Below, in pieces: positions 10,931 to 22,189 of a DNA stretch of 64,000 nt. Made by a program: the position numbers and the translations under genes. The notes beneath the pieces were generated by a model that was not told where the DNA came from, did not search any database, and was given only the letters and a program-made list of their open reading frames with translations. Origin of the DNA: Prorocentrum cordatum (lineage: Eukaryota; Sar; Dinophyceae; Prorocentrales; Prorocentraceae); contig CAUYUJ010003002.1 in the NCBI GenBank assembly GCA_963575745.1, forward strand, positions 888,403 through 952,402. Direction: 5' to 3'. Position 1 is the first letter of the stretch; the number at the start of each line of letters is the position of its first letter.

Positions 10931-11145
10931 CCCCCTCCCCGCCGACCACCGCGTGCAAAAAAGAAAAAAACTTAGCGCGCGCGCCGACCATCAGAAGCCA
11001 GCACTTGTCGAAAACACTCTGCAACAGAAAACGGGCCCATGTGAAAGCGCGCACTGGAAACCTTTTTACCAAGCTCCGGTTTCGCGCGGGATTCACATCC
11101 CACTGCCCCGAAACCATTCGAATAACACAGGCCCCCCCCCCGAGC

Positions 11146-12775
11146 GGACCCCCGCCTGCTTCTCGCGCCTCGTCTTCGGCGGACGTGCGCTTGAATGGTT
11201 TGCGTCGGGGCCGATGGGGGTCGTGTGTCAAACGCAGCAGCGGAGCTGATATCTCTGATGCTGATTGTCGCTGCTCGAAACAAATGCGAAAATCATGGCC
11301 GTTCTCTGGGGTCGAACCCTCGTTAATGCGGCGAAGGGAAAGTGATGTAACATCGCTTTTTCCGCTCCCCACGTCTCTGGAACCGAATCCTCGTCGATGC
11401 GGCAATGGGGTCATGGTGTGAAGTCACATGTTTCAAATCTGTCGCATGCTCTGGGGCTAGACCCTCGTCGATGCGGCAGAAGGGAAATGCTGTAAAATCT
11501 GAATGTTTTAACATGTCAAATTCTTTGGCGCCGAACCGCCTGCAGCATCGACGAGGCTTCGCCGCCGGAAGATTCAACGAATTGCGCGAACTCCGGCGTT
11601 GCAGCGCGTTCCCCGCGCCGCCGCGATGCGGGCCGAGTTGCGGCGAGGACGCAGGTGGGGGACAAAGGAGGGGGGGGGGGGGGGGCGGAATTCGTTCTGC
11701 AGATCCTGTTCCTGTTCTTCCTCCCCCGCCCGCCCACCTCTAGTGGGTGCGCGCCGGAGCGCGACCCGCGCGCCCAGCGGGCGCGCGCCGAAGCACGGCC
11801 CAGGGCAATCGCGCGCGCGCGTCCCAGTGGATGCGCGCCGAAGCGCGACCCGGAGGAATCACGCGCGCGCGCCCCGTGGATGCGCGCCGAATCGCGGCCC
11901 GCGGGGCTCGCGCGTTCGCGCCCCAGTGGATGCGTGCTGGGGCGCGATCCAGAGGAGTCGCCCGCGCGGATTCCCGCGGGCGCGCTCCGAAGCACGACCC
12001 AAGGGAATCGCATGTGCGCATCCCAATGGATGCGCGCCGAAACGCGAGCTAGAGGAATCGCGCGCGCGCGCCCCAGTGGATGCGAGCCGAAGAACGACCC
12101 CAAAAAATTGCACGCTCGTATCCCATTAGATGCGCGCCGAAGCACGACCCAGCGGCATCTCGCGCGTGCGTTCAAGCGGATGCGCGTCGAAGCGCGTGGG
12201 CAACGTCGCCTTCTTCTCCTCGCCGCCTTCTCCGCCTTTTTCTTGACCTCCTCCTCTTCCTCGCCCCCCCCCCGGCCCTCCCCCCGCGCCCGCGCCGAAA
12301 TTCGGCCCGCGTCGCTGCGGCGAGCGGGGCGTGTTCTAACATCCAAGTCTGTCAATTGTTTCAATCCTGCGGCGCCGACGCCTCGTCGATGCCGCTGGCG
12401 GTTCGGCGCCGCAGACTTGGAAGCATTGAAAACTGGGTGTTTGCAGCGCGCCCGCTCTGCAGCATCGACGAGGATGTGGCCCCGCAGAATTGGAAACGGC
12501 GCATCGCACAGCAGCTGCCCTCTGCCGCATCAGCGAGGGTTCGGCCCCAGAGACTTGGAACAAATGGTCAAGTTAATGTTGCATCGCTTCCCCCCTGCCG
12601 CATCAGCGGAGGCTCGGCGCCTCGGTCGTGAGTTGCGCCCCCAGGTAGCGACAGTCGACACTGCAGACATATCCGATCCACTTCTGCGTTTGGTTTGCGA
12701 CTTCCAGAGGCCGCCGGCGCAAACCACTCAAGCGCACGCCCGCCCAGGATGAGGCGCGAGAAAAAGTGGGGGGCC
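11146..12775. mobile_element. large foldback element with internal tandem array
   Basis: The arms, about 11146-11570 and 12340-12775, are imperfect inverted repeats. CTCGCGCCTCGTCTTCGGCG on the left matches the complement of the segment at 12732-12770; the left block with CAAACGCAG (about 11228) pairs with that at 12640-12695; left CTCTGGGGTCGAACCCTCG pairs with right CGAGGGTTCGGCCCCAGAG. Each arm is itself made of roughly 75-bp repeats (CTCTGGGGC-GAACCCTCGTCGATGCGGC). A 51-bp array lies between the arms. No protein is encoded. Confidence 0.7.
11735..12200 (+). repeat. 51-bp tandem array
   Basis: About nine units with the consensus GTGGATGCGCGCCGAAGCGC then GACCCAGAGGAATCGCGCGC. Starts recur near 11828, 11879, 11928, 11981, 12028, 12079, 12129 and 12180. 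The array is the spacer of the foldback element. Confidence 0.85.
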
Positions 12776-12794
12776 CTTGGGGGGAATTTCCAAC

Positions 12795-13130
12795 ACGAAG
12801 ATACACTTACACACTTACACGCGCACGCGCGCCCAGGCTCAAGCACTCCCGCACTTACAAACTTAAATACGCACACGCCTACGCACCATATCAACACTTT
12901 CATGCACTTGCGCACTGCCACGCGGACACACCTACACACTTACACATTTTCACACTTACGCACTTACACACTTCACGCTTCCACAAACACACTAGTACAC
13001 ATGTGCACACTTACGCGTTGACGCACTCACGCACAGACGTAACCGCACACTTACACGCGCACACACTCGCACACGCGCGCGCTCATACACGCACGGCGCA
13101 CGCACGCACGCACGTCACCCACTTACGCGC
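12795..13130. repeat. ACACTTAC / ACGCAC microsatellite
   Basis: Degenerate repeats of CACACTTACAC and CGCACGCACG with interruptions. Confidence 0.85.
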
Positions 13131-13800
13131 TTCAGGTCTTCAGCAAAAACCATCGCGCGCGCTGTTGCGAAACTTTGAACAAACCGTAGACCTTGCATCA
13201 ATCTCGTCAGATGCACCAAAACGGAGCCCCCACGCGCGCATGTAGAAATCATTTCAACGCATTTTGCGCGGCACGGTGCCCTCTAATTGATACCTTTCGG
13301 GCCACTCGCGCCCGTCGGCCGCGCGCGCGCGCGGCGAAACCCGTCGAAAATCCTCACCACCGACGCTTGGACACCATCGCCGTCAACGGCGTGATAAGCA
13401 TCGGCGCCGTCATTGGCCATGCCGTCGTCATCGTAGTCACTCGTATCGCTGCAGTCAATCTCGCGCATGCCGTTTTCGACGCCGCCATGATACCGCGCCC
13501 GCCCGCATCACCGACTCGCACAGAACTTCCCGCGCGTCAGCGCGGCCTTTGAAACGCGCTGGGAACTTCCCAGCGGTCAGCGCCTCCACGGCCGCGCCGG
13601 TCGCGCCAGAATGGCTGGCCGCTTTGCGCGCGAGCTTGCGCGCGCGAGCGCGGCCGCGCCGATGCGCCAGCCAGCGCCAGGCAGGCGTCGCAATTGCCAC
13701 CTCATGATGGGCTTTGCGAGCCCAGTCGAAGTGGGTTGGTGGGGTGGTTGCGCGAACGCTGGAGTGGGCGACTCATTGCGGACAAAAATGGATTCTCTTT
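13130..13800 (+). repeat. CGCG-module repeat family, copy 2
   Basis: Carries the CGCGCGCATGTAGAAATCAT block (about 13230), a CATCG/CGTCG-rich middle matching 10330-10500, and a diverged core GGGCTTTGCGAGCCCAGTCG (about 13707). Confidence 0.65.
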
Positions 13801-13814
13801 TCAAAACAATGAAT

Positions 13815-14654
13815 AGACTCTCCCCCCCCGGCTTCCCCCCCCCCCCCCCCTTTCGGGTATGTGCATCATGTCTGATTCTGACCACATGTCCATCCTAAAC
13901 GTGAATTTACACTATCCTAGGGGGGCCGTCATCGCCCCCCCTGAACTTCCCTAAAAAAATACGCGGGGACATTTGTTGCTCTAACACAAGATTTTTTCGC
14001 GAATCCCTTGCAGCAAATGTGACGAAGTGCGCGCGCGCGTCGTCGCGCGCGCAGGCCGAAGTCCTTCAAAAACCTGCGGCGTCGGCAGTCGAGTTTCCAA
14101 AAAGCATACACAAACACACGGTTTTGCAAACGCGCGACCTCTTGCCAATTCTTGAGAAAACCAATACGGTTTTTCAATATCTTCACAACCTGCTACCAAA
14201 CGGGCTTCGCGCGCGCGCATGTCGAAATCAGTCGAACGCCCTTGCGCGCGTGCCGTCGCGAGAATCCTATGCAAAAAACGGGGCGAAGTGCAGACGCGCG
14301 CGTCGTCGCGCGCGTATGCCGAAATCCTTCAAAAGCCATCGGTTTCGGAAGGAATTCAAAATCGTGTCTGAACAACCTACAGAAACACAAGGTTTCGCAA
14401 CACGGATTTTCAACAAAAGCGTGCGCGCGCGCTCTTGCGTAGTCGTCGTCACCGTCCTTCCTCCTCCCGCGTCGTCGTCGTCGTCGCCTACGTCGTCCTC
14501 TGTCTTTCCTCGTGTTCGTCCTCGTCGTCCACTTTGGCGTCGTGGTCGTTTCCGTCGTCGTTGTCGCCGTGGTCGTCCTTCCTCCTTCTCCCTCGTCGTC
14601 GTCGTCGTCGTCCGTCGTCGGCGAATCGTCGTCGTCCCTCCTATTTCGTCGCCG

Positions 14655-14686
<32 letters not shown>

Positions 14687-15385
14687 GTCGTCGTCTTCCC
14701 TCCTCCCTCGTCGTTGTCGTCGTCGGCCTCGCCGTCCTTCCTCCTTCTTCGTCGTTCGCGTCATCGCCGTCCTCCCTCCTTCCTCCCTCGTCGTTGTCGT
14801 CGTTGTCGTCGTTGTCGCCGTCGTCGTCCTCCCTCTTCCGTCGTCGTCGTCTTCGTTGGCGACGTTGTCGTCGTTTTCGTCGCCGTCGTCGTCGTCGTCG
14901 GCGTCGTCGTCGTCGTCGTCGTCGTCGACGTCGGCGTCGTCGTCGTCGCCGCCGTCGTCGTCGTCGTCGTCGTCGGCGGCGGCGTCGTTGACGTCGTCGT
15001 CGTCGTCGTCGTCGGTGTCGTCGTTGTCGACGTTGTCGGCGTCGTCATCGTCGTCGTCGTTGTCATCGTCGTCGTCGTCGTCGTCGGCGTCGTCGTCGTC
15101 GTCGTCGTCGGTGTCATCGTCGTCGTCGTCGTCGTCGTCGTCGGCGTCGGCGTCGCCGAAGTCGATAGAGACGTCGTCGGTGTCGTCGTAGTCGTTGTCG
15201 GCGGCGTCGTCGTCGTCGTCGCTGTCGTCGTTGGCGTCGCTGTCGCTGCCGAGTGCCATGTGGTACCCACCGTCACGGTCAAAAGAGATTTTGCAAACCA
15301 AGTTGCGGGTGGATGTTTGCGCGAGCAGCGGAGTGGACAACTCACTGCGAACAGAAATAAATTCCCCTTTCTAAAAAGAAAATAA
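13815..15385 (+). repeat. CGCG-module tandem duplication, unit 1
   Basis: Unit 1 of a direct duplication of about 1.57 kb. It starts at CTTTCGGGTATGTGCATCAT (13850) and includes TACGCGGGGACATTTGTTG, GTGACGAAGTGCGCGC and AACCTGCGGCGTCGGCAG. It ends with the core GATTTTGCAAACCAAGTTGC (15287). The same landmarks recur about 1,572 bp downstream. Confidence 0.8.
14438..15262. repeat. GTC trinucleotide tract
   Basis: More than 800 bp of CGT/GTC repeats with CCTCCCTC interruptions. On the minus strand this reads as a poly-Asp frame, which I attribute to composition. Confidence 0.95.
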
Positions 15386-16067
15386 ACTCTACACCCCCCC
15401 CCGGCTTTATCCGTACCCCTTTCGGGTATGTAAATCATATCTAATTCTGACAACATGTCCATCCGAAGTATGAATGTGCACCATCCCCGGAGGGGCGGTA
15501 TCGCTCCCCCTGGGGTCCCCATGTAAAAAACAATACGCGGGGACATTTTTTGTTCTAACATAATACTTGTTCGCGAATCCCCTGCAACAAATGTGACGAA
15601 GTGCACACGCGCGCGTCGTCGCGCGCGCATGCCGAAATCCTTCAAAAACCTGCGGTGCCGGAAGGATGTCGCAATCGAGTTTCCAAAAAGCATACTAAAA
15701 TCACACAGTTTCGCGACATTGACTTGCTAAAAAAGCATACGCGCGAGCTCTCGCCAATTCTTACGGAAACCATGGGTTTCTCAAGATCTTCACAACATGC
15801 TACTAAACGGGCTTCGCGCGCGCATGTCGAAATCAGTCGAACGCCCTTGCGCGTATGCCGTCGCCAAAATCCTCTGCAAAAACGGGGACGAAAAGTGCGG
15901 ACGCGCGCGTCGTCGCGGGCGTATGCCGAAATCCTTCCAACACCCATCGTTTTCGGAAGGATTTCAAAATCGTGTCCAAATAACATATAAAAACACATGG
16001 TTTCGCAAAACGAATTTTCAACAAAAACGTGCGCGCGCGCTCATGCGTCGTCGTCGTCGTCGTCGTC

Positions 16068-16102
<35 letters not shown>

Positions 16103-16300
16103 CGTCCTCCCTCCTCCCGCGTCGTCGTCGTCGTCGTCGCCTACGTCGTCCTCTGTCTTTCCCTGTGTTCGTCGTCGTCGTCTTTTTTGGCGTCGTGGTC
16201 GTTTCCGTCGTCGTTGTCGTCGTGGTCGTCCTTCCTCCTCCTCCCTCGTCGTCGTCGTCGTCCGTCGTCGGCGTCTCGTCGTCGTCCCTCCTATTCGTCG

Positions 16301-16336
<36 letters not shown>

Positions 16337-16850
16337 TCGTCGTCGTCTTCCCTCCTCCCTCGTCGTTGTCGTCGTCGGCGTCGCCGTCCTTCCTCCTTCT
16401 TCGTCGTTCGCGTCGTCGCCGTCCTCCCTCTTCCCTCGTCGTTGTCGTCGTTGTCGTCGTCGTCGCCGTCGTCGTTCTCCCTCCTCTCTCGTCGTCGTCT
16501 TCGTTGGCGACGTCTTCGTCGTTTTCGTCGTCGTGGTCGTCGTCGGCGTCGGCGTCGTCGTTCCTTTCGTCGTCGTCGACGTCGGCGTCGTCGTCGTCGC
16601 CGCCGTCGTCGTCGTCGTCGTCGTCGTGGTCGTCGGCCGCAGAGATGTACCAGCCAACACCCAGCACTCATCGCAATCGCTCCCGCATGGGTTTTGCAAA
16701 CCAGGTTGCGGGTGGGTGGGTGGGATGATTGCGCGATGGGTGGAGTTGACAACTTCAAATTCGGCAAGTGAATTGCACCACGTAGAGTGCACCACACAGG
16801 TTGCCCCACGTGGATTGCGCAACGCTGCTGTACCCTATCGCTTATCTTTC
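15386..16850 (+). repeat. CGCG-module tandem duplication, unit 2
   Basis: The second unit repeats the landmarks of unit 1: CTTTCGGGTATGTAAATCAT, TACGCGGGGACATTTTTTG and the core GGTTTTGCAAACCAGGTTGC (about 16690). Its GTC tract is shorter. Confidence 0.8.
16045..16638. repeat. GTC trinucleotide tract
   Basis: GTC/CGT repeats homologous to those in unit 1. Confidence 0.95.
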
Positions 16851-17400
16851 TGTAAACCTTAGGATCCCCCTTGTGAGTTACTGGCTTCCCTCAAAAAAAG
16901 ATCGTACGATTTACGTGCGATTATCGTCCGATTCGTACCATCCCAAGGAGTGCGATTATCGTCCCCCTCGTCCCTGTCAAATAACACTATGCGTGAACAC
17001 TCGTTTATCGAACGCATACGTGTTTAACAATCCGCTGAACGAACTGGACGAAGTCGACACGCACGCGTCGTCGCGCGCGCACGGGCTACAATTATCCAAA
17101 CACCTCAGGTTTCGCAAGTGTTTCAAAATCGAGTTCCCCGAAACAAGAAAATGCAACCACTGTTTTTGCAACATCGTTCAAACATCTGCGGGCGCGTTGG
17201 GGATTCTTGGGGAACAAAATATCAACATGTTTACCAAGTGCGGCCAAGCGGGCCTCCCGGGCTGTCGAACTCATTCGATCGCCTCTGCGCGCTTGCGGTG
17301 GGCACGGTCCCTGTCAAAAGGGTGCCATGCGGGCCACTCGACCGTCGGTCGCGCGTGCATGTCGAAATCCGCCGACCCCTTGTTGGTCTCTAGGCGTGTG
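16850..17400 (+). repeat. CGCG-module repeat family, partial copy
   Basis: Has ACGCGTCGTCGCGCGCGCAC (about 17063) and CATGTCGAAATCCGCCGAC (about 17357) but no core motif. No gene seen. Confidence 0.5.
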
Positions 17401-17499
17401 AGATAGTTCCCCCCCCCATAGCCCCCCCCAGGGACCCCAAACCGGAGATCCGACCCCGCCCCCCCGGCCCCCGACGGCCCCGGACAGAGCGCGCCATGG

Positions 17500-18070
17500 G
17501 GGAGCACAGGGCCCCAAGAGGCCAAGAGGGCACTTTGACGCCTCTCAGACGGCCCAAGAGACCCACGAGTCGCCGAAAAATCGAGCCAAGACGTCCAAGA
17601 TGACATCCAGACGGCCCAAGATGCCTCCAAGACGCTCCCAGACGCTTCCAAGAGGCCCCAAGAGGCGTCCCAAGAGGGCCAAAATCATAGATTTCCGATT
17701 GGGAAACGTATATGTTTAACATATACGGCTTTTCAGCTTTGACGGCGTTGAAGACCGGCCAAGAAGCCCCCAAGACCGCCCCAAGACGGCCCAAGAGGCT
17801 CCCCAGAGGTCCCCAAAACGGCCCAAGAGGGCGCCAAGACGGCCCAAGAGGCGCCCAAGACGGTCCAAGAGGGCCCCAAGACGGCCCCAAGAGGGGGACC
17901 ACGAAACGAACATCCGAACCATTCGCCCCGACAGTGTCACAGGAGGCCCTACGAAGCCCCCAGGAGGCCCCCAAGAGGATCCCAAAAGGCCCCAAGAGGC
18001 CCCCAGGAGGCGCCCACAAGGCTCCAAGAGGCCCCGAGGCCCCAAAACGGCCTCCAAGAGGCTTCGAAAT
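17500..18070 (+). repeat. CCCAAGAGGCCCC-type low-complexity block
   Basis: Irregular repeats of GGCCCAAGACGGCCCCAAGA. The complementary sequence, GGCCTCTTGGGGCC, fills 22750-24200, so the two blocks are in inverted orientation around the helicase duplication. Both include a GATTTTGG word. Confidence 0.75.
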
Positions 18071-18124
18071 TGCCTCCGCGAACCTCGCGAAAAACCTGAC
18101 CCCCCCTTCCGCCTCTCCCCCATA

Positions 18125-18290
18125 TTCCCCCTGCTCCTTCCCCTCCTCCCTCCTCCTCCTCCTCCTCCCTCTCCTCCCCCTCCCCTTCCCCCTCCTCCTC
18201 CTCCTCCTCCTCCTCCTCCTCCTCGTCCTCCTCCTTCTCCTCCTCCTCCTCCTCCTCCTCCTCCTCCTCCTCCTCCTCCTCCTCCTCTGC
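18125..18290. repeat. (TCC)n microsatellite
   Basis: CCT repeats. On the minus strand they read as the poly-Glu end of the frames that follow the Cys tail. Confidence 0.9.
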
Positions 18291-18910
18291 TTTCACCGTC
18301 TTCGCGTTCCTCTTTTCATCGACCTCGTCCTCCCTTTCGCTCGGACCCCCGCTGCTCCTACTTCTACTGGCCATGGCACGGGCGCCCTACTGGTATCATT
18401 TGCATGCCTTGCATTTCAAGGCGCCCTTCTCATCGGCACGCGCGACATGGCTCGCGACCGCGGAGAAAGCCGACTTCGGCAAATTCCTCTGGCACTTGCA
18501 GCCGGACCCCCCCTTCCGCCTCTCCCCCATATCCCCCCTTGCTCCTTCTCCTCCTCCCTCTTCCTCCTCCTCCCCCTCCTCCTCCTCCTCCTCCTCCTCC
18601 TCCTCTGCTTTCACCGTCTTCGCGTTCCTCTTTTCATCGGCCTCGTCCTCCCTCTCGCTCGGACCCCCGCTGCTCCTACTTCTACTGGCCATGGCGCGGG
18701 CGCCCTACTGGTATCATTCGCACGCCTTGCATTTCAAGGTGCCCTTCTTCTCGTCGCGCGCGAGATGGCTCGCGACCACGGAGCAAGCCGACTTCGGCAA
18801 TTTCCACTGGGACTTGCCACTGCACTCAAAGGCTTGCCAACTGCGCACCGCGAGTGCGCTGGCAATGCTACCTGCGAATGCAACTTTACTCTTCCTCGTG
18901 AAGTGTTTAA
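18286..18910 (-). pseudogene. Cys-rich C-terminal tail, duplicated (318 bp)
   Basis: Two direct copies start at 18286 and 18604, an offset of 318 bp. On the minus strand each encodes a short zinc-ribbon-like unit: LPKSACSVVASHLARDEKKG then LKCKAC in the upstream unit, and CKCQRNLPKSAFSAVASHVA then ALKCKACK in the downstream one. Each is followed by a Ser/Arg segment (MASRSRSSGGPSERED) and an acidic poly-Glu run from the TCC tract. The C-x-C ... LPKSAFS ... C-x-x-C pattern resembles Stc1-type Cys domains that end dinoflagellate PIF1-like helicases (memory, not a search). The frame continues from the helicase tail upstream, with stops in between. Confidence 0.5.
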
Positions 18911-18916
18911 TCTCTT

Positions 18917-20097
18917 GATCGTCGCTGATGTGTTGCTGCCGAGCGAACTCTTTCTTGCGCGCCGCACACGTCAGCGGCCGTCAACCGCTTCGACTCATCG
19001 ACGACCCCTTTCGCGGTTATGTCGCGCTTACTGCAGTCCCCGCACACCACTCTCGCTCCTTTCTTCGCCCTATGGTCCTCCACCTGGTTGCGATTCAAAT
19101 GTCCCGTCTCCCAAAAACTCACCCCGCATCCTGGCGCGCAGTACGTCAGCGGCTTCGCAACCGCCTCTTCTTCACGCTTCCTATTATTCGACTCGCGCGT
19201 CGCCTTGTCACGTTCCTCTGCGCATTTCCTACGCAGTCTCACCCCCGCTGCGTGGCGCTTCTTCTGTGCGTCCGACATGTCCGCCTTCTCCTCGTACAGC
19301 GACAGGCACTTCTCGTTTGAACATCGCACAGTGCCGACGCTGTCGCTCCACTTCGCGCTGCCGCTCCGCGCTTTCTTCATCAGTTTGACATGACTGCACT
19401 TCGCGCAGTACATTGTTCGAATCCTTTTCGTCCCCCCGTCGCCGGCCGCTGCGCCCGCGCCCCGACCACTACCGTGCCGCGCCGCATCTTCCCCCTCCGC
19501 TCTCGTTGCCCACCCTTCGCACGTTGCGCGCCATTTTTCGTCGGCGTTTTCCATATCTTCCGTGCATTTGTGTCAAAACTCTGGCATTTTCTCCCCCTGA
19601 AATTCGTACTTCGTGAACGCCTCTACAAACAACCTCCGGCAGCAACGCTCGCACTGGTCTCGTGGCATTAGTTCCGCTTCCCCTTCTTCCCAATCCACGC
19701 TCTCCCCTCGTAGCACCTGCAATGTTTATTCGCGCCCGCCATCTCACCTGCGTTGTACGGCTTCCTATCAAAAGGCCTGAAGATGAGCAGGTTCTCTCGC
19801 CTGCGCACGCGCGCGATGGCAACGTAATTTGACATCCAACTCACGCCGCGCCCTCTTTCCAGGTCCGCTATCACTGCGCTGAGTGCGCCGTCGCTGCCAC
19901 CGACGGGGCGATCATAAACTGCGTTCGCTTGACACTCGATACTGGATGCTTCCGATGCCCGTCCAAGAACCATTGCCGCCCTTTCGATGTGAAGATCGGA
20001 TGCAACCCCGGCCCCCACCCTGGCAGGTGCCACTCCTTCGTATGGAAGTCCAACACAATCACTCTCGGTAAATGCAACAACTCTTCTTCGTCTTCAT
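18917..20097 (-). pseudogene. helicase C-terminus plus Cys tail, tandem copy B
   Basis: Copy B encodes LLHLPRVIVLDFHTKEWHLP, then VKRTQFMIAPSVAATAHSAQ (the T-x-H-x-x-Q motif of SF1 helicases of the PIF1/RecD kind), then after a frame change VIADLERGRG and YVAIARVRRRENLLIFRPFD (motif VI, Y-V-A-x-x-R-x-R). A Cys-rich tail follows: YCAKCSHVKLM, VRCSNEKCLSL, CAPGCGVSFWETGHLNRNQV (C-x-x-x-C with H) and VVCGDCSKRD. The motif-V glycine after HSAQ is missing because of a small deletion also present in copy A. The two copies are about 1,181-1,183 bp apart and nearly identical. Confidence 0.65.
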
Positions 20098-21421
20098 GAT
20101 CGTCGCTGATGTGTTGCTGCCGAGCGAACTCTTTCTTGCACGCCGCACGCGTCAGCGGCCGCGTCAACCGCTTCGACTCATCGACGACCCCTTTCGCGGT
20201 TATGTCGCGCTTACTGCAGTCCCCGCACACCACTCTCGCTCCTTTCTTCGCCCTATGGTCCTCCACCTGGTTGCGATTCAAATGTCCCGTCTCCCAAAAA
20301 CTCACCCCGCATCCTGGCGCGCAGCACGTCAGCGGCTTCGCCACCGCCCCTTCTTCACGCTTCCTATTATTCGACTCGCGCGTCGCCTCGTCACGTTCCC
20401 CTGCGCATTTTCTACACAATCTCACCCCCGCTGCATGGCGCTTCTTCTGTGCATCCGACATGTCCGCCTTCTCCTCGTGCAGCGACAGGCACTTCTCGTT
20501 TGAACATCGCACAGTGCCGACGCTGTCGCTCCACTTCGCGCTGCCGCTCCGCGCGTTCTTCATCACTTTGACATGACTGCACTTCGCGCAGTACATTGTT
20601 CGAATCCTTGTCGTCCCCCCGTCGCCGGCCGCTGCGTCCGCGCCCCGACCGCTACCGTGCCGCGCCGCATCTTCCCCCTCCGCTCTCGTTGCCCACCCTT
20701 CGCACGTTGCGCGCCATTTTTCGTCGGCGTTTTCCATATCTTCCGTGCATTTGTGTCAGAACTCTGGCATTTTCTCCCTCTGAAATTCGTACTTCGCGAA
20801 CGCCTCTACAAGCAACCTCCGGCAGCAGCGCTCGCACTGGTCTCGTGGCATTAGTTCCGCTTCCCATTTTTCCCAATCCACGCTTTCCCCTCGTAGCACC
20901 TGCAATGTTTTTTTTTCGCGCCCGCCATATCACCTGCGTTGTGCGGCTTCCTATCAAAAGGCCTGAAGATGAGCAGGTTCTCTCGCCTGCGCACGCGCGT
21001 GATGGCAACGTAATTTGACATCAAACTCACGCCGCGCCCTCTTTCCAGGTCCGCTATCACTGCGCTGAGTGCGCCGTCGCTGCCAACGACGGGGTTGTCA
21101 TAAACTGCGTTCGCTTGACACTCAATACTGGATGCTTCCGATACCCGTCCAAGAACCATTGCCGCCCTTTCGATGTGAAGATCGGATACAACCCCGGCTC
21201 CCACCTGGCAGGTGCCACTCCTTCGTATGGAAGTCCAACACAATCACTCTCGGTAGATGCAACAACTCTTCCTCGTCTTCATCTCCAACGACCTCGTCCT
21301 CGTGCAACACCCATCCAGGGATCGTCGCTGTGCGCCCCCGCAGAAACTGCTTCGTTGACCGATCCAAGTGATCTCCCAACGCCACGGGCATCCCCTTGGC
21401 CAGCGGCAGCCACCCGGGCAA
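20098..21421 (-). pseudogene. helicase C-terminus plus Cys tail, tandem copy A
   Basis: Copy A is the upstream unit for minus-strand reading and reaches further 5': MPVALGDHLDRSTKQFLRGR then PGWVLHEDE (about 21400-21290), the P-V-A-L-T-D-H-L-D-R type segment that precedes the motif-V region in PIF1-like proteins. LLHLPRVIVLDFHTKEWHLP, VIADLERGRG and YVAITRVRRRENLLIFRPFD follow in two frames, then the same four Cys clusters. The Cys tail of copy A runs in frame into the helicase segment of copy B (open from 20737 to 19871), a chimeric frame created by the tandem duplication. No Walker A domain is present, so neither unit can be a full helicase. Confidence 0.65.
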
Positions 21422-21719
21422 GCTTGCGCACTCCTTCTCGTGGTACCCCAGCCCTCAGGAAACCCCCGAAAAGGCCCCAAAACTTGGCCCAAGATGCCTC
21501 GAGGCGGCCGGATATGGCCTGCAGACAAGCCAAGATGCCACCAAAAGGCCGCAAAAGAGCACCAACAAATACGATAACAGCAACGAAGCAACAGGAACGA
21601 TGTCGAGCGCCGGGTCATGATTCGAACAAGCCTCGTGAAATGCACTCCTGGAGACGCGGTAAGTTATATAGGGGTCGGCGGATGTGGCGTAAACCCATAG
21701 AATTTTTCCAAATCTTGAC

Positions 21720-21960
21720 TACCAACACGTGGACACCATCATCGCAATAGGCGTGACCAGCATCGATACCGCAGCGATGCGCCAGCCAGCGCCGAGCGGT
21801 CATCGCAATCGCCGCCGCATGGGATTTGCACCCGAAGTTGCGGGTGGGGGGGATGATTGCGCGAGCAGTGGTGTTGAACAATATCAATTCTGCACGGTGA
21901 CTTGCACCACGTAGACTGCACCACATATATTGCGCAACGTGAGTTGCTAGAAATACACGG
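21720..21960 (+). repeat. CGCG-module family, core-only copy
   Basis: Contains CAGCCAGCGCCGAGCGGTCA, a diverged core (GGGATTTGCACCCGAAGTTG) and the trailing ACTTGCACCACGTAGACTGC also seen at 16760-16800. Confidence 0.7.
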
Positions 21961-22189
21961 TTAGGGGGGCACGATGGCTAATACATGTGTATACACGGTG
22001 GGGTCTGGAAGTCCTGAATCAAAACATGTAAGTTCTTTGGGACGCATCCTGTACGTCAGCCGGCTTCCGCCGAGTTTCCGCCGGCTTCCGCTGGCGGAGG
22101 CGCCCTCGTCTTACTTCCGCCGCCTCCCGCCGAGGAAAAGGTGCCAGCTCCCTTTTTCCTGGGTAGCCCCCTATAGACAACCTTTGCCA

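Noticed and set aside
11735-12200. Regular 51-bp array as a CRISPR array
   Set aside because: Units are contiguous with no unique spacers, the DNA is eukaryotic and no cas genes are present.
14267-15340. Long minus-strand open frame rich in Asp (357 residues)
   Set aside because: It is produced by the GTC trinucleotide tract, which stays open in several frames on both strands; there is no non-repetitive domain.
19405-19425. TTGTTCGAATCCT, like a tRNA T-arm (also near 20588)
   Set aside because: It is in the helicase Cys-tail coding segment, present in both duplicates, and no acceptor stem or anticodon arm could be folded around it.
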